From: Kyrpidia tusciae DSM 2912
GTDB lineage: Bacteria; Bacillota; Bacilli; Kyrpidiales; Kyrpidiaceae
Assembly (NCBI RefSeq): GCF_000092905.1
Contig: NC_014098.1
Coordinates: 3,286,001 to 3,350,000, forward strand
Reading direction: 5' to 3'
DNA: 64,000 nucleotides
Shown: piece by piece, positions 9,428 through 23,104 of the stretch
Numbering within the stretch: position 1 is the first letter of the stretch
Layout: each line of letters opens with the position of its first letter
Position numbers and translations under genes: made by a program
Notes under the pieces: generated by a model
The model's input: the letters and a program-made list of their open reading frames with translations, nothing else
The model's database searches: none
What the model was told of the DNA's origin: nothing

Positions 9428-10531
9428 TCAGCAATCCACCTCCCCCAGAACGATGTCCACGGCGCCGAGAATCGCGATCAGATTGGCCATGCTCTGCCCT
9501 TGGAGCAGAGAGGGCAACAGCTGCAGATTGACAAAAGACGGCCGGCGAAACTTCACCCGGTAGGGCTTATCCTTTCCATCGCTGACAAAATACACCCCGA
9601 GTTCCCCCCGGGCCCCTTCGATGGCGCTGTAATACTCGCCGGCGGGAGGCCGGACGAACTTCGGAGCCTTGCCCATCACCGGACCATCGGGAATCTGCTC
9701 GCAGGCCTGCTCCACAATGCGAAGAGATTGTTCCATCTCGCGGAGATGCAGGATGTACCGGTCATAACAGTCGCCGTGCTCGCCCACGGGAATCTCGAAG
9801 TCAAAGCGGTCGTAGACAGAATAGGGCCGATTTTTTCGAAGATCCCATTTCAGTCCGGTACAGCGCAAATTCACTCCGGACAGGGAGTAGGCGATGGCCG
9901 TGTCCGCATCATAGGCGCCGATGCCCCGGACGCGGTTGAGAAAGATCTCGTTGCCGGTGATCAGGTCGTCGAGCATCTTCAAGCTTTCCCGCATGTGGGG
10001 CACAAACTCCCGCACCTTGTCGATCCAGCCCGGGGGCGCATCCCACTTCACGCCGCCGATCCGCATATAGTTGTACGTTAACCTCGCTCCGCTGATCTCG
10101 TTGAACAGTTGCACGATCCGCTCCCGGTCTTGAAATGCATACAAAAAGGGACTCATGGCCCCGAGGTCGAGGAGATACGTGCCGATAAAGAGCAGGTGCG
10201 AGGCGATGCGGTTGAGTTCCATGACGATGACCCGGAGGTACTCCGCCCGCTCGGGAACCTCCAGGTCCATGGCCTCCTCGACGGCGTGCACCAGGGCGTA
10301 ATTGTTGAGCATTGCCGCCAAGTAATCCATACGGTCGGTGTAAGGGATGATCTGGGTGTACTGCAGATCCTCCGCCAATTTTTCCGTCCCCCGATGCAGG
10401 TAGCCGATCACCGGATCCGCCTCGACGATCGTTTCGCCGTCCAATTTTACGACCACCTGCAGCACCCCGTGGGTGGATGGGTGTTGGGGGCCGACATTCA
10501 TCAGCATTTCTTCCGTTCGCGTATCCGCCAT
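9428..10531 (-). CDS. nuoD: NADH-quinone oxidoreductase subunit D (49 kDa)
   Basis: A 367-residue soluble subunit of the hydrogenase large-subunit family that lines the quinone site. It starts with NVGPQHPSTHGVLQ, holding the HPSTHG loop and the quinone-site histidine. The middle carries GYLHRGTEKLAE and YTDRMDYLAAM, and the end IAILGAVDIVLGEVDC is the usual C-terminus (the D of D-I-V-x-G-E-x-D-R is followed by C here). NuoC and NuoD are separate, not fused. Confidence 0.97.
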   Translation of the reverse strand: MADTRTEEMLMNVGPQHPSTHGVLQVVVKLDGETIVEADPVIGYLHRGTEKLAEDLQYTQIIPYTDRMDYLAAMLNNYALVHAVEEAMDLEVPERAEYLRVIVMELNRIASHLLFIGTYLLDLGAMSPFLYAFQDRERIVQLFNEISGARLTYNYMRIGGVKWDAPPGWIDKVREFVPHMRESLKMLDDLITGNEIFLNRVRGIGAYDADTAIAYSLSGVNLRCTGLKWDLRKNRPYSVYDRFDFEIPVGEHGDCYDRYILHLREMEQSLRIVEQACEQIPDGPVMGKAPKFVRPPAGEYYSAIEGARGELGVYFVSDGKDKPYRVKFRRPSFVNLQLLPSLLQGQSMANLIAILGAVDIVLGEVDC

Positions 10532-10544
10532 TGTTCACCCCACC

Positions 10545-11357
10545 TCAATCAAACGGGGAATAGTCCTTGCGCAGCGGATGACCCTGCCAATCGTCGGGCA
10601 TCATGATCCGCCGCAAATCCGGATGGTCGGCAAAGGTCACGCCGAGCAGGTCATAAATTTCCCGCTCATCCCAGTTCGCTCCCGGGAACACCGGGACCAA
10701 GGAGGGAACCACCGGCGCTTCCCGGGGGGCACGGACTTTGATTCCCACCATGGTGGCTTCGGGAATCCGAGTCAGAAAGGCCGTCACCTCTATGTAGCCT
10801 TCCTTTGGGTAATCCGTGCCGGCGATGGCCTCCAAATAACGAAAGCCAAGCCCATCCCCCTCTTTGAGATAAGCCGCCACCTCTCGCCAGGATTCCCTTT
10901 TGATGAGGAGCATAGGAGTGAATTTTTTCACTTCCCCTGCCTCAACCGCATCGGGATAGCGTTCCTGAATCCGCCTGAGCACATCGTCCAACAGGGCTTT
11001 CGCCGGAGCTTCTCGGGGGTCGGGGGGCTTAGGGGCCGCCGATGGTTTCCCGGCCGCCTTCGTTGCGGGTCTCGCCGCCTCCGGCTTGGCCGAGCCGCCG
11101 TCTGCACCCGCGGGTTTGGCCCCGGGGTGTCCTCCCTTCGGCGGCACCGCCCGGGGCGCATCGACGGTCTCCGACGACGCCTCGCTGGAAGCTGCATCCT
11201 TCTCGCCTCCGCGGCTCGGAGGCACTCGGCCCTCCCCTTGGATATCCGAAGGTCCGGCCTCTGTCCCTTCAGCCTGACCCCGCTCCCCGGGGCTCGCATC
11301 CTTCGGCTGCGAGTGTCTCCGACCCGAATCTCGCTCCTCCCGTCTGTCCTCGGTCAT
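10545..11357 (-). CDS. nuoC: NADH-quinone oxidoreductase subunit C with long low-complexity N-terminus
   Basis: A 270-residue protein in two parts. Residues 1-120 are rich in Ala, Pro, Gly, Lys and Glu and look disordered. Residues from about 121 are the 30-kDa subunit core ([53 protein letters not shown]). The core acts in the peripheral arm beside NuoD and NuoB. Its ATG overlaps the nuoB stop by four bases (ATGA). Similar but shorter extensions occur in other Firmicutes; its role here is unknown. Confidence 0.95.
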   Translation of the reverse strand: MTEDRREERDSGRRHSQPKDASPGERGQAEGTEAGPSDIQGEGRVPPSRGGEKDAASSEASSETVDAPRAVPPKGGHPGAKPAGADGGSAKPEAARPATKAAGKPSAAPKPPDPREAPAKALLDDVLRRIQERYPDAVEAGEVKKFTPMLLIKRESWREVAAYLKEGDGLGFRYLEAIAGTDYPKEGYIEVTAFLTRIPEATMVGIKVRAPREAPVVPSLVPVFPGANWDEREIYDLLGVTFADHPDLRRIMMPDDWQGHPLRKDYSPFD

Positions 11358-11905
11358 GCCCGCCCCACCTTTCTCCTCGCCTCCATGCGAATCTTCTCCT
11401 GCAATTTGTTCAGCCCGTAGATCAGAGCGGGCGGAGAGGGGGGACAGCCCGGGATATAAACGTCAACGGGAACCACTTGGTCGACGCCCTTCATCACGGC
11501 GTAGGAACGTACGTAGGGACCGCCCGCCGTGGCACAACTGCCCATGGCCACCACCCATTTTGGATCCGGCATCTGGTCGTAGAGCCGCCGAAGGAGCGGC
11601 CCCATCTTTTTGGTGACCGTTCCGGCGACGATCATGACGTCGGACTGCCGGGGTGAGGCGCGAAAGATAATGCCGAATCGGTCAAGATCATAATGGGACG
11701 CCCCGGTTCCCATCATCTCGATGGCGCAGCAGGCCAACCCAAAGGTAAGGGGCCACAGGGAGTTCGACCGGGCCCAGGCTTTCAACTGTTCGATGGTGCT
11801 GACCAACACCCCCGCCCGGGTGAGATCGGCGGATTCCTCGTCACTGAAACCTTCGAATTCCACCCGGCCCGCGGGCCGCGAGCCCGGCACCGGATTCATT
11901 TCCAT
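11354..11905 (-). CDS. nuoB: NADH-quinone oxidoreductase subunit B (N2 cluster)
   Basis: A 183-residue subunit that ligates the terminal 4Fe-4S cluster N2. The cysteines are visible in [11 protein letters not shown], in [10 protein letters not shown] and in [12 protein letters not shown]. Two in-frame ATGs are possible: 11905 (GAAAGGTGC six bases upstream, overlapping nuoA by 10 bases) and 11899 (ATGA overlap). I prefer 11905 for the better ribosome binding site. A frame open 37 codons further upstream is within nuoA. Confidence 0.95.
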   Translation of the reverse strand: MEMNPVPGSRPAGRVEFEGFSDEESADLTRAGVLVSTIEQLKAWARSNSLWPLTFGLACCAIEMMGTGASHYDLDRFGIIFRASPRQSDVMIVAGTVTKKMGPLLRRLYDQMPDPKWVVAMGSCATAGGPYVRSYAVMKGVDQVVPVDVYIPGCPPSPPALIYGLNKLQEKIRMEARRKVGRA

Positions 11906-12267
11906 TCCAGCACCTTCTTTCGCCAGGCGTACACCAGGCCGATGACCAACATGGCCATAAAAATCAGCGCCTCCACCAACCCGAATAGACCGAGCTCGTG
12001 AAACGCCACCGCCCAAGGGTACAAGAAAAGGATTTCGACATCGAATACCACGAATAGAAGCGCAAAGAGGTAATAGCGGGCGTTATATTGGACCCGCGCG
12101 TCCCCCACAGGCTCCACGCCGCTCTCGTAGGGTTCCAGCTTCTCCCGGGACGGATGAGCGGGCCGAAGCCACTTCCCCAATGTCAAGGCCACCACCGCAA
12201 GGGCGATGGCAAGAACGACGAAGATCACGACAAACAGATACGAGTTCCAGTACGCCGTCACGGGCAA
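11896..12267 (-). CDS. nuoA: NADH-quinone oxidoreductase subunit A
   Basis: A 123-residue, three-helix membrane subunit. The conserved loop [24 protein letters not shown] (parts: [19 protein letters not shown]) and [13 protein letters not shown] identify it. It is the first gene of the 11-gene nuo operon. A consensus promoter lies about 80 bases upstream. Confidence 0.96.
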   Translation of the reverse strand: MPVTAYWNSYLFVVIFVVLAIALAVVALTLGKWLRPAHPSREKLEPYESGVEPVGDARVQYNARYYLFALLFVVFDVEILFLYPWAVAFHELGLFGLVEALIFMAMLVIGLVYAWRKKVLEWK

Positions 12268-12346
12268 CCCTCCCGCCTTCGGCTCGGCGGCTGCCTTCGG
12301 GCCCCGTCCTCACCTCCGGTCAACGGGCCGCCGCCGTCCGTTATTC

Positions 12347-12375
12347 ATTATAGCAGACCCCTGATAGGGGGGCAA
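12347..12375 (-). promoter_or_regulatory. Sigma-A promoter of the nuo operon
   Basis: On the minus strand TTGCCC (12375-12370), a 17-base spacer and a perfect TATAAT (12352-12347) precede nuoA by about 80 bases. The -35 box shares bases with the T-run of the atp operon terminator, so the two operons are tightly packed but separately expressed. Confidence 0.75.
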
Positions 12376-12408
12376 AAAGAGCGGGAAGACCCCCTCCGGG
12401 CCTTCCCG
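12372..12408 (-). terminator. Intrinsic terminator of the atp operon
   Basis: Downstream of atpC the minus strand has a CGGGAAG / CTTCCCG stem with a GC-rich loop, followed by CTCTTTTTG. The stem plus T-tract is a standard Rho-independent terminator separating atp from nuo. Confidence 0.8.
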
Positions 12409-12447
12409 TATGCGGTATTCTTTTACAGCCGGCGCGGCCTGCCTGGC

Positions 12448-12867
12448 TCAGCGCAGGGAAACTTTCGCTTCCTCCGCCGCCCGCAGCCGATTCAACGCCC
12501 GTTTGAGAGCCAATTCCGCCCGGACATAGTCGATGTCGGAGCGCCCTTTCTCTGCCAAACGCCGCTCGGCCCGCTCCCGGGCGCGCTCGGCCCGGGCCAC
12601 GTCGATCTCCTCGGGCAGCTCCGCAGCCTCGGCCAGCACCGTGACCCTGTCCGGCCGAACTTCCAGAAACCCGCCGCTGAGCGCCACCAGAGACCACCGC
12701 CCCTCTTCCTTGATCCGGACGAGGCCGATGGGCAGGGTGGTGACAAGCGGCATGTGTCCGGGGAGAATGCCCAGGTCACCCTCGGCTCCCCGGAGGATCA
12801 CCATCTCCACGGGCCGACTGTACACGGTCCGCTCCGGCGTCACGATGTCCAGAATCGTGGTGCTCAT
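12448..12867 (-). CDS. atpC: ATP synthase F1 epsilon subunit
   Basis: A 139-residue central-stalk subunit. The N-terminal beta-sandwich starts with TTILDIVTPERTVYSRPVEMV and includes GDLGILPGHMPLVT. The C-terminal helical hairpin (ERARERAERRLAEKG...) can inhibit ATP hydrolysis. It starts with ATG 3 bases after the atpD stop and ends the atp operon. Confidence 0.97.
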   Translation of the reverse strand: MSTTILDIVTPERTVYSRPVEMVILRGAEGDLGILPGHMPLVTTLPIGLVRIKEEGRWSLVALSGGFLEVRPDRVTVLAEAAELPEEIDVARAERARERAERRLAEKGRSDIDYVRAELALKRALNRLRAAEEAKVSLR

Positions 12868-12870
12868 CGA

Positions 12871-14325
<1,455 letters not shown>

Positions 14326-15183
14326 CTACTTCAGAGCTTCGGCGCCGCCGACGATCTCGGAGATCTGCAGGGTGATCGCCGCTTGCCGCGCCCGGTTCAG
14401 GGCCAGGGTCAGCGCGTCGATCATTTCGGCGGCGTTGTCCGACGCGTTGCCCATGGCGGTCATCCGCGCCCCGTGTTCGCTGGCTTTCGCATCGAGCAGC
14501 GCGCTGAAGATCAGTGTTTCTGCGTACTTGGGCAGTAAGGTTTCCAGCACCGCCTCCGCGGAAGGCTCGTACTCATAATGGAGCCGGTGCCCTTCGGCCT
14601 CCCCGCCGACGTCCTCGAGAGGAAGGATTTTTTTGACCACGGGGGTCTGCTGCACCGGATTGATAAACTGGTTGTACACCAGGAACAGTTCGTCGTAGAC
14701 CTCTTCCTCGTACATCTTGACCGCCGCCCCGGCCACCCTCTTGATGTCCGCATAAGTGGGGTAATCGGAGAGGCCGATGATCTCTTCGGCCACGGGAAAA
14801 TCGCGTTTCTTGAAAAAGTCCCGGCCCCGGCGGCCAACGGCGATGATCGTGTACTCGTTCTTGGCTTTCCCCCGGATGGCTTCCAGGGTGACGCGGATGA
14901 TGTTGGCGTTGTACGCGCCGGCCAACCCCCGGTCTGCGGTGATGACCACGTACCCGGATTTGCGCACCGGGCGCTTAACCATCATGGGGTGGCGCACATC
15001 CCCCGCTTTGGCGATGCTGCCGATGACCTCCTCCATCTTGCGGGCGTAGGGGCGGGCGAGGTGCACCCGTTCCTGGGCCCGGCGGAGTTTGGCCGCCGCC
15101 ACCATCTCCATCGCCTTGGTGATTTGTTCCGTGCTTTTCACGCTGCGAATCCGCCTGCGGATATCCCGCGCATTCTCCGCCAT
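14326..15183 (-). CDS. atpG: ATP synthase F1 gamma subunit
   Basis: A 285-residue rotor shaft. The N-terminal helix (ENARDIRRRIRSVKSTEQITKAMEMVAAAKLRR, key part STEQITKAMEMVAAAKLRRA) and the C-terminal helix (MTAMGNASDNAAEMIDAL) are the two coiled-coil strands. The Rossmann-like middle has ADRGLAGAYN. The length is normal, and it lies between atpA and atpD as usual. Confidence 0.97.
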   Translation of the reverse strand: MAENARDIRRRIRSVKSTEQITKAMEMVAAAKLRRAQERVHLARPYARKMEEVIGSIAKAGDVRHPMMVKRPVRKSGYVVITADRGLAGAYNANIIRVTLEAIRGKAKNEYTIIAVGRRGRDFFKKRDFPVAEEIIGLSDYPTYADIKRVAGAAVKMYEEEVYDELFLVYNQFINPVQQTPVVKKILPLEDVGGEAEGHRLHYEYEPSAEAVLETLLPKYAETLIFSALLDAKASEHGARMTAMGNASDNAAEMIDALTLALNRARQAAITLQISEIVGGAEALK

Positions 15184-15198
15184 TCTTCCGTCACCCGC

Positions 15199-16725
<1,527 letters not shown>

Positions 16726-17274
16726 TCATCGGGCTTGGATCTGCTTGAGCTGTCCACGGAACCGCTCAAGACGTCCCAGAATACTCGCGTCCCACACCCG
16801 ATCGCCGACCCTGAGCCGCGCTCCGCCAATGAGGGCCGGGTTCACCTCCAGCCGCATCGAGACGTCTTTACCGGTCTTTTGTGCCAATCGGCTCCGGAGT
16901 TTCTGCGCCTCCTCGTCGGAAACCGGGAGGGCAGTCTCGACCTCCGCATGGATTCGCCCCAGGGCCTCGTCCACCCGCCCGCGGTACTCTCCCACGATCT
17001 GCGGCAAGTCATCCTGTCGCCGATGATCGAGCAAGACGTAGAGAAAATTCAAGGTAAGCCCGGAAACCCGATCCCCGAACACCCGGGCTATGGTGCGTTT
17101 TTTCGCATCTCTGGACACGCTGGGATGATGGAGGAACTCCACCAGTTTCGGCTCCCTCTTCCACACCTCGAGCACCGAGCCCAATTCCTTCTCGATGGTC
17201 TGCACGTCCGATTTGTCCCGGGCGGCCTCAAAGAGGGCAATGGCATAGCGCTTTACGACGGTGCCGTCCCTCAT
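16726..17274 (-). CDS. atpH: ATP synthase F1 delta subunit
   Basis: A 182-residue peripheral-stalk subunit (OSCP family). An N-terminal helical domain (VVKRYAIALFEAARDK) is followed by the C-terminal signature VNPALIGGARLRVGDRVWDASI. Its start overlaps the atpF stop by four bases. Confidence 0.95.
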   Translation of the reverse strand: MRDGTVVKRYAIALFEAARDKSDVQTIEKELGSVLEVWKREPKLVEFLHHPSVSRDAKKRTIARVFGDRVSGLTLNFLYVLLDHRRQDDLPQIVGEYRGRVDEALGRIHAEVETALPVSDEEAQKLRSRLAQKTGKDVSMRLEVNPALIGGARLRVGDRVWDASILGRLERFRGQLKQIQAR

Positions 17275-17756
17275 ACCCGATCCCCCATCTCCGCCAGGGC
17301 CCGGTCCACCAGTTCCCGGTGGCTCTTCGCATCCAGTTCCTTGGCCAGGATGCGCCCGGCCAGCATCACCGACAGCTCGCCGACCTGATCCCGGAGTTCC
17401 GCCAGGGCCTTTTCCTTCTCGCTCTGGATCTCGGCCAAGGCTTCTTCCTTGATGCGCCTGGCCTCGGTCTCGGCCGCGGCGAGGATCTCCGCCGCCTGGC
17501 GCTCACTGGTGCGCCGGGCGTTCTCCATCCACTCGTGCGCGTCCTGCCGGGCCTTTTCCACCAGCGCCCGGTGCTCCTCCAGAACCCGCTCCGCCTCTTC
17601 CCGCTCGCGTTCGGCGGAGGACAGTTGATTCTCGATATATTCCCGACGATCGTTCAACATCTTGACCAGTGGTTTCCACGCAAACTTGGAAAGGAACCAC
17701 AACAAGATCAAAAAGGCGATGAGTTGAACGAGGGCCGTACCGAGCTCAAACTCCAT
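17271..17756 (-). CDS. atpF: ATP synthase Fo b subunit
   Basis: A 161-residue stator subunit with one N-terminal membrane helix (about residues 6-24, ending FLSKFAWKPL). It continues in a long, charged right-handed coiled coil (SSAEREREEAERVLEEHRAL onward). A single b gene means a homodimeric stalk. It lies 71 bases after atpE. Confidence 0.96.
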   Translation of the reverse strand: MEFELGTALVQLIAFLILLWFLSKFAWKPLVKMLNDRREYIENQLSSAEREREEAERVLEEHRALVEKARQDAHEWMENARRTSERQAAEILAAAETEARRIKEEALAEIQSEKEKALAELRDQVGELSVMLAGRILAKELDAKSHRELVDRALAEMGDRV

Positions 17757-17827
17757 CTGCTTGGTTCACTCCCTTCGACCGGACAAAAGGAAGGCAGGGC
17801 CCGTTGCCCCGCCCGACGACCCGCTCC

Positions 17828-18049
<222 letters not shown>

Positions 18050-18100
18050 TCAGTGGACACTCCCTTCGAAATCTCCCCCACGAACCGACCGTCTCGCCGG

Positions 18101-18853
18101 TCAATGGGCTTCATGAGGCAATTTTTGTGAAATGTACACCAGAGTCAACACCGTGAAAACGAAGGATTGGATCGTACCGACGAAGATACTGTACGCGATC
18201 CAGATGATCAGCGTCGGGACGTTTCCGATGGGCAGCCAACCGAAGGCCATGGGGATTCCGAGCAAAACGGAGATCAACACTTCCCCCGCGAAAATATTGC
18301 CGTATAACCGCAAGCCAAGCGTCAGAAATTTCGCGACTTCCTCCAAGATATTGATGGGGAGGAAGATGAAGAACGGTTCAAAATAATGTTTGAAATAGGC
18401 ACCCGGACGCCGTAGTCCCAGATAGTGGCTAAGCAAAATGACCATCAGGGACATGGCCATGGTCACGCTCATGTTCGCCGTCGGGGCCACCCACCAATTG
18501 ACAGACTGCCCGGGTTCAACCCCGAGTTCGGGGATGCCGTTCGGATGTGCAGTTGTGATGTTGAATGGCATATCGCTCATGTTGGAGATAAAAATGTAGA
18601 TAATGAGCGTCAGCGCCAGAGGAACGAACTTGTCGGCCTGCTTTTCGCTCATCATGTCCGTGGCCAGGCCCCGGACAAATCCGTACAACCACTCCAGGAC
18701 ATTCTGCATGCCCCTCGGGCTGCGCATGCTCATCCGGCTTGTCCCCATCCTGGCGAGGACCGCCACGATGATCATCATCAAGAGCGACATCCCTATGGTG
18801 GCGAGATTGAACTTCATTCCCCACAGCACAAGAATCGGATGCGCACCTTCCAC
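18101..18853 (-). CDS. atpB: ATP synthase Fo a subunit
   Basis: A 250-residue polytopic stator subunit with the proton half-channels. The essential arginine is in FLTLGLRLYGNIFAGEVLI, and the last helix has FVFTVLTLVYISQ. It starts with GTG after GGGGGGAAACGAAGC, 39 bases after the atpI stop. Confidence 0.96.
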   Translation of the reverse strand: MEGAHPILVLWGMKFNLATIGMSLLMMIIVAVLARMGTSRMSMRSPRGMQNVLEWLYGFVRGLATDMMSEKQADKFVPLALTLIIYIFISNMSDMPFNITTAHPNGIPELGVEPGQSVNWWVAPTANMSVTMAMSLMVILLSHYLGLRRPGAYFKHYFEPFFIFLPINILEEVAKFLTLGLRLYGNIFAGEVLISVLLGIPMAFGWLPIGNVPTLIIWIAYSIFVGTIQSFVFTVLTLVYISQKLPHEAH

Positions 18854-18892
18854 CGCTTCGTTTCCCCCCTTTCGGGCCGAACCAGCCTGAGA

Positions 18893-19288
18893 TTAGGATT
18901 TGTCGCGCCTCAGAGCCCGCACGTGGTCCCCGAGGGCGAGGGCCGGACCGATCCAGACCGCCGCCAAAGCGGCCAAAGGATTGGCCCACTCCGGGTGCCG
19001 GCTGAGCAGAAGGACCATCAAGAGGACGGCGGCGATCCGGGAGACCGCCGCGAATCCCGGGCGCACCTTGGCATGTTCCGCCGCCACCGCACCGGCTTGC
19101 CGGGCTTGTCGGGCGGCGCTGATCAGGTAATACACGCCGACGAAAGATCCCACGGCAAGTCCTGCGACCAGCGGACGCCAAGCCGCGGGTGCCGCGCCCC
19201 AGAGCAGTACAAAAGCCGCCGTGGCGTACAGGGTGTTCCGTACGGCGCGCCGCACCCGAGTTTCGAATTCCCCCATCTCACCGGCCAT
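18893..19288 (-). CDS. atpI: ATP synthase subunit I (AtpI)
   Basis: A 131-residue protein with four predicted membrane helices. It lies immediately before atpB as in most Firmicutes and has the AtpI-like sequence of basic loops between short helices. AtpI helps insert subunit c and assemble the c-ring. It overlaps atpZ by 11 bases, implying coupled translation. Confidence 0.85.
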   Translation of the reverse strand: MAGEMGEFETRVRRAVRNTLYATAAFVLLWGAAPAAWRPLVAGLAVGSFVGVYYLISAARQARQAGAVAAEHAKVRPGFAAVSRIAAVLLMVLLLSRHPEWANPLAALAAVWIGPALALGDHVRALRRDKS

Positions 19289-19574
19289 CCCGCGAGGTGC
19301 CCCCCATCACCGTCTGCACCAAATGCACGACACCGAGGATCCCCGCGGCCAGCCCCAGGAGCACCCCGACGAGCAACATCCACGGCGACGTTCCCCAGAG
19401 ACGGTCCAACCAGCGCCCGAGATACACTCCGGCCAGAACGGCGGCCGCGAGCTCCACGCCAATCCCCGAAACGAGGGCGAAAGCCCGCCAGGGCCGGCGT
19501 TCCTCTGACCCCCGTCCTCCTTCGGGCCTCGGGTCGTCACCCCCGGATTCCCCTTGGCCCCGCGCCATCTCCAT
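19278..19574 (-). CDS. atpZ: AtpZ/AtpI-type small membrane protein
   Basis: A 98-residue protein: a hydrophilic N-terminal 30 residues (GQGESGGDDPRPEGG) followed by two membrane helices separated by GRWLDRLWGTSPWMLL. This loop is the signature of the AtpZ family (putative Fo-associated Ca/Mg transporter). It is the first gene of the atp operon. The start is the ATG with GGAGGGATGG upstream, after a 190-base leader carrying an intrinsic terminator. Confidence 0.85.
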   Translation of the reverse strand: MEMARGQGESGGDDPRPEGGRGSEERRPWRAFALVSGIGVELAAAVLAGVYLGRWLDRLWGTSPWMLLVGVLLGLAAGILGVVHLVQTVMGGTSRDGR

Positions 19575-19640
19575 CCCTCCGAGGAGGGCCCCGGGCCGCG
19601 GGTGAGTCCGCAGGCGTTCGCCGCCCGTGGCATACAGCCC

Positions 19641-19666
19641 GAAAAAAACCGCCCATTCGGGCGGTT
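19641..19666 (-). terminator. Intrinsic terminator inside the atp operon leader
   Basis: On the minus strand an 8-bp stem AACCGCCC / GGGCGGTT closed by a GAAT loop is followed by seven T residues. It lies 67 bases before atpZ and downstream of the only good promoter, so transcripts of the atp operon must read through it. It could also stop read-through from the thiolase gene. See findings. Confidence 0.85.
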
Positions 19667-19676
19667 CCGGCTCCCA

Positions 19677-19751
19677 GGCCCTGCCGAATTCACGCGATCT
19701 AGGGCCGCTGGTGGTTTCACGCTGCGCAACAGGTGTATCCCACCGTGAAAC
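19677..19751 (-). promoter_or_regulatory. Structured leader of the atp operon (two hairpins before the terminator)
   Basis: The leader RNA can form a hairpin GTTTCACG / CGTGAAAC (19751-19714, 22-base loop with an internal GGTG/CACC pair). A second hairpin GGCCCT / AGGGCC (19706-19677) follows, and then the terminator hairpin. Three consecutive stems between promoter and first gene are the layout of an attenuation or riboswitch-like leader. No known riboswitch class was recognised. Confidence 0.45.
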
Positions 19752-19768
19752 GCCCTATTCCCAGCCCC

Positions 19769-19798
19769 ATAGTACACAAAACGCTGTACGGTTGTCAA
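19769..19798 (-). promoter_or_regulatory. Sigma-A promoter of the atp operon
   Basis: A perfect TTGACA (19798-19793), an 18-base spacer and TACTAT (19774-19769) on the minus strand place the start site near 19761. This is about 190 bases upstream of atpZ. No other promoter-like sequence is seen between the leader terminator and atpZ. Confidence 0.75.
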
Positions 19799-19905
19799 CG
19801 AAACCTGTACGGAAACGGGACGTGCCGCGGCTTTGGCCGAAAATCCTCACGATTTGTTCAGATTTCCGGAAATGCCTGGAGATCGGCCTGGTCGGAGTAC
19901 TCCGG

Positions 19906-21090
19906 TCACCGGACGTTTTCCACGATCATCGCCGCCCCTTGGCCTCCTCCGATGCACAGCGTGGCCAAACCATAACGTACGCCCCGGCGCTTCATTTCGT
20001 GGATGAGGGTGACCAGGATTCGGGCTCCACTGGCGCCGATGGGGTGGCCCAAGGCGATGGCTCCGCCGTTGACATTGAGAATCTCATCCGGAATGTTGAG
20101 CTCCCGGGCCACGGCCAGGGACTGAGCTGCAAAGGCTTCATTGGCCTCCACCAGTCCGATGTCCGCCATGGTAAGCCCTGCCCGGTCCAGGGCTTTGCGC
20201 GTCGCATAAATCGGCCCCAGCCCCATCACCGCGGGATCGAGGCCCGCCGAGGCATAGGAGACGACCCGGACCAGGGGTTTCGCGCCCGATTCCGTTGCCC
20301 GGGCCGCGCTCATCACCGCCAGGGCTGCCGCGCCGTCGTTGAGCCCCGAGGCGTTGCCCGCCGTGACGGTGCCGTCCTTTTTGAAGGCCGGGCGGAGCTT
20401 CGCCAGGGCCTCCGCGGTGGTCGACGGCCGGGGGTGTTCGTCCGTGTCAAAAACGGAGACCTCCCCTTTCCGCCCCCGGATCTCCACTGGGACGATCTCG
20501 TCCTTGAAACGGCCTTCGGCGATGGCCGCCGCCGACCGCCGCTGGCTGCGCAGAGCGAAGGCGTCTTGCTCCTCCCGGGTGAGTCCGTAGCGCTCCGCCA
20601 CATTCTCCGCCGTGATCCCCATGTGCACGTCGGTGAAGGCGCACCAGAGCCCGTCTTTGATCATCGAATCCACCAGTTCGGCGTGGCCCATGCGCAGACC
20701 GCTTCGCGCCCCCTCGGTGAGATAGGGCGCCCGGCTCATATTCTCCATGCCGCCGGCCAAAAGCATCTCGGCATCCCCGGCCCTGATCGCCTGGGCGGCG
20801 AGCATCACCGCTTTGAGTCCGGAGCCGCAGACCTTGTTGATCGTCATGGATGGGACTTCTTGGGGAATGCCCGCCTTCATCGCCGCCTGGCGGGCGGGGT
20901 TTTGCCCCAGACCGGCCTGAAGGACGTTGCCCATAATAACTTCGTCGAGCCTTTCCGGATCCACCCCGCCCCGGGCCGCCGCCTCTTTGAGCACCGCCGC
21001 ACCGAGTTCCGGCGCCGGCACCCGGGACAGTGCCCCTTGAAAAGTTCCGACGGCGGTGCGCACTGCTGAAGTAATCACTACGTCCACCAT
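19906..21090 (-). CDS. Acetyl-CoA C-acetyltransferase (thiolase)
   Basis: A 394-residue thiolase II-type enzyme. It joins or cleaves acetoacetyl-CoA and two acetyl-CoA. The acylated cysteine is residue 88 in [12 protein letters not shown]; later catalytic motifs are [20 protein letters not shown] and CIGGGQGAA. The start at 21090 ([12 protein letters not shown]) follows a GGGAGAGGGAGA site; twelve further upstream codons were not used. It lies about 100 bases after upp, so may be its own unit. A second thiolase occurs at 52953. Confidence 0.93.
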   Translation of the reverse strand: MVDVVITSAVRTAVGTFQGALSRVPAPELGAAVLKEAAARGGVDPERLDEVIMGNVLQAGLGQNPARQAAMKAGIPQEVPSMTINKVCGSGLKAVMLAAQAIRAGDAEMLLAGGMENMSRAPYLTEGARSGLRMGHAELVDSMIKDGLWCAFTDVHMGITAENVAERYGLTREEQDAFALRSQRRSAAAIAEGRFKDEIVPVEIRGRKGEVSVFDTDEHPRPSTTAEALAKLRPAFKKDGTVTAGNASGLNDGAAALAVMSAARATESGAKPLVRVVSYASAGLDPAVMGLGPIYATRKALDRAGLTMADIGLVEANEAFAAQSLAVARELNIPDEILNVNGGAIALGHPIGASGARILVTLIHEMKRRGVRYGLATLCIGGGQGAAMIVENVR

Positions 21091-21187
21091 GATCTCTCCC
21101 TCTCCCTTCCCGAGCCGAAGCCCCACCCGTCCACTTGGCCGCCGGCGTCCGCCTGGCCCCCCGGTTCACGCCCTTCAAGACTCCGGG

Positions 21188-23082
<1,895 letters not shown>

Positions 23083-23104
23083 AAACGCGTCTCTCCTTCC
23101 TGGC

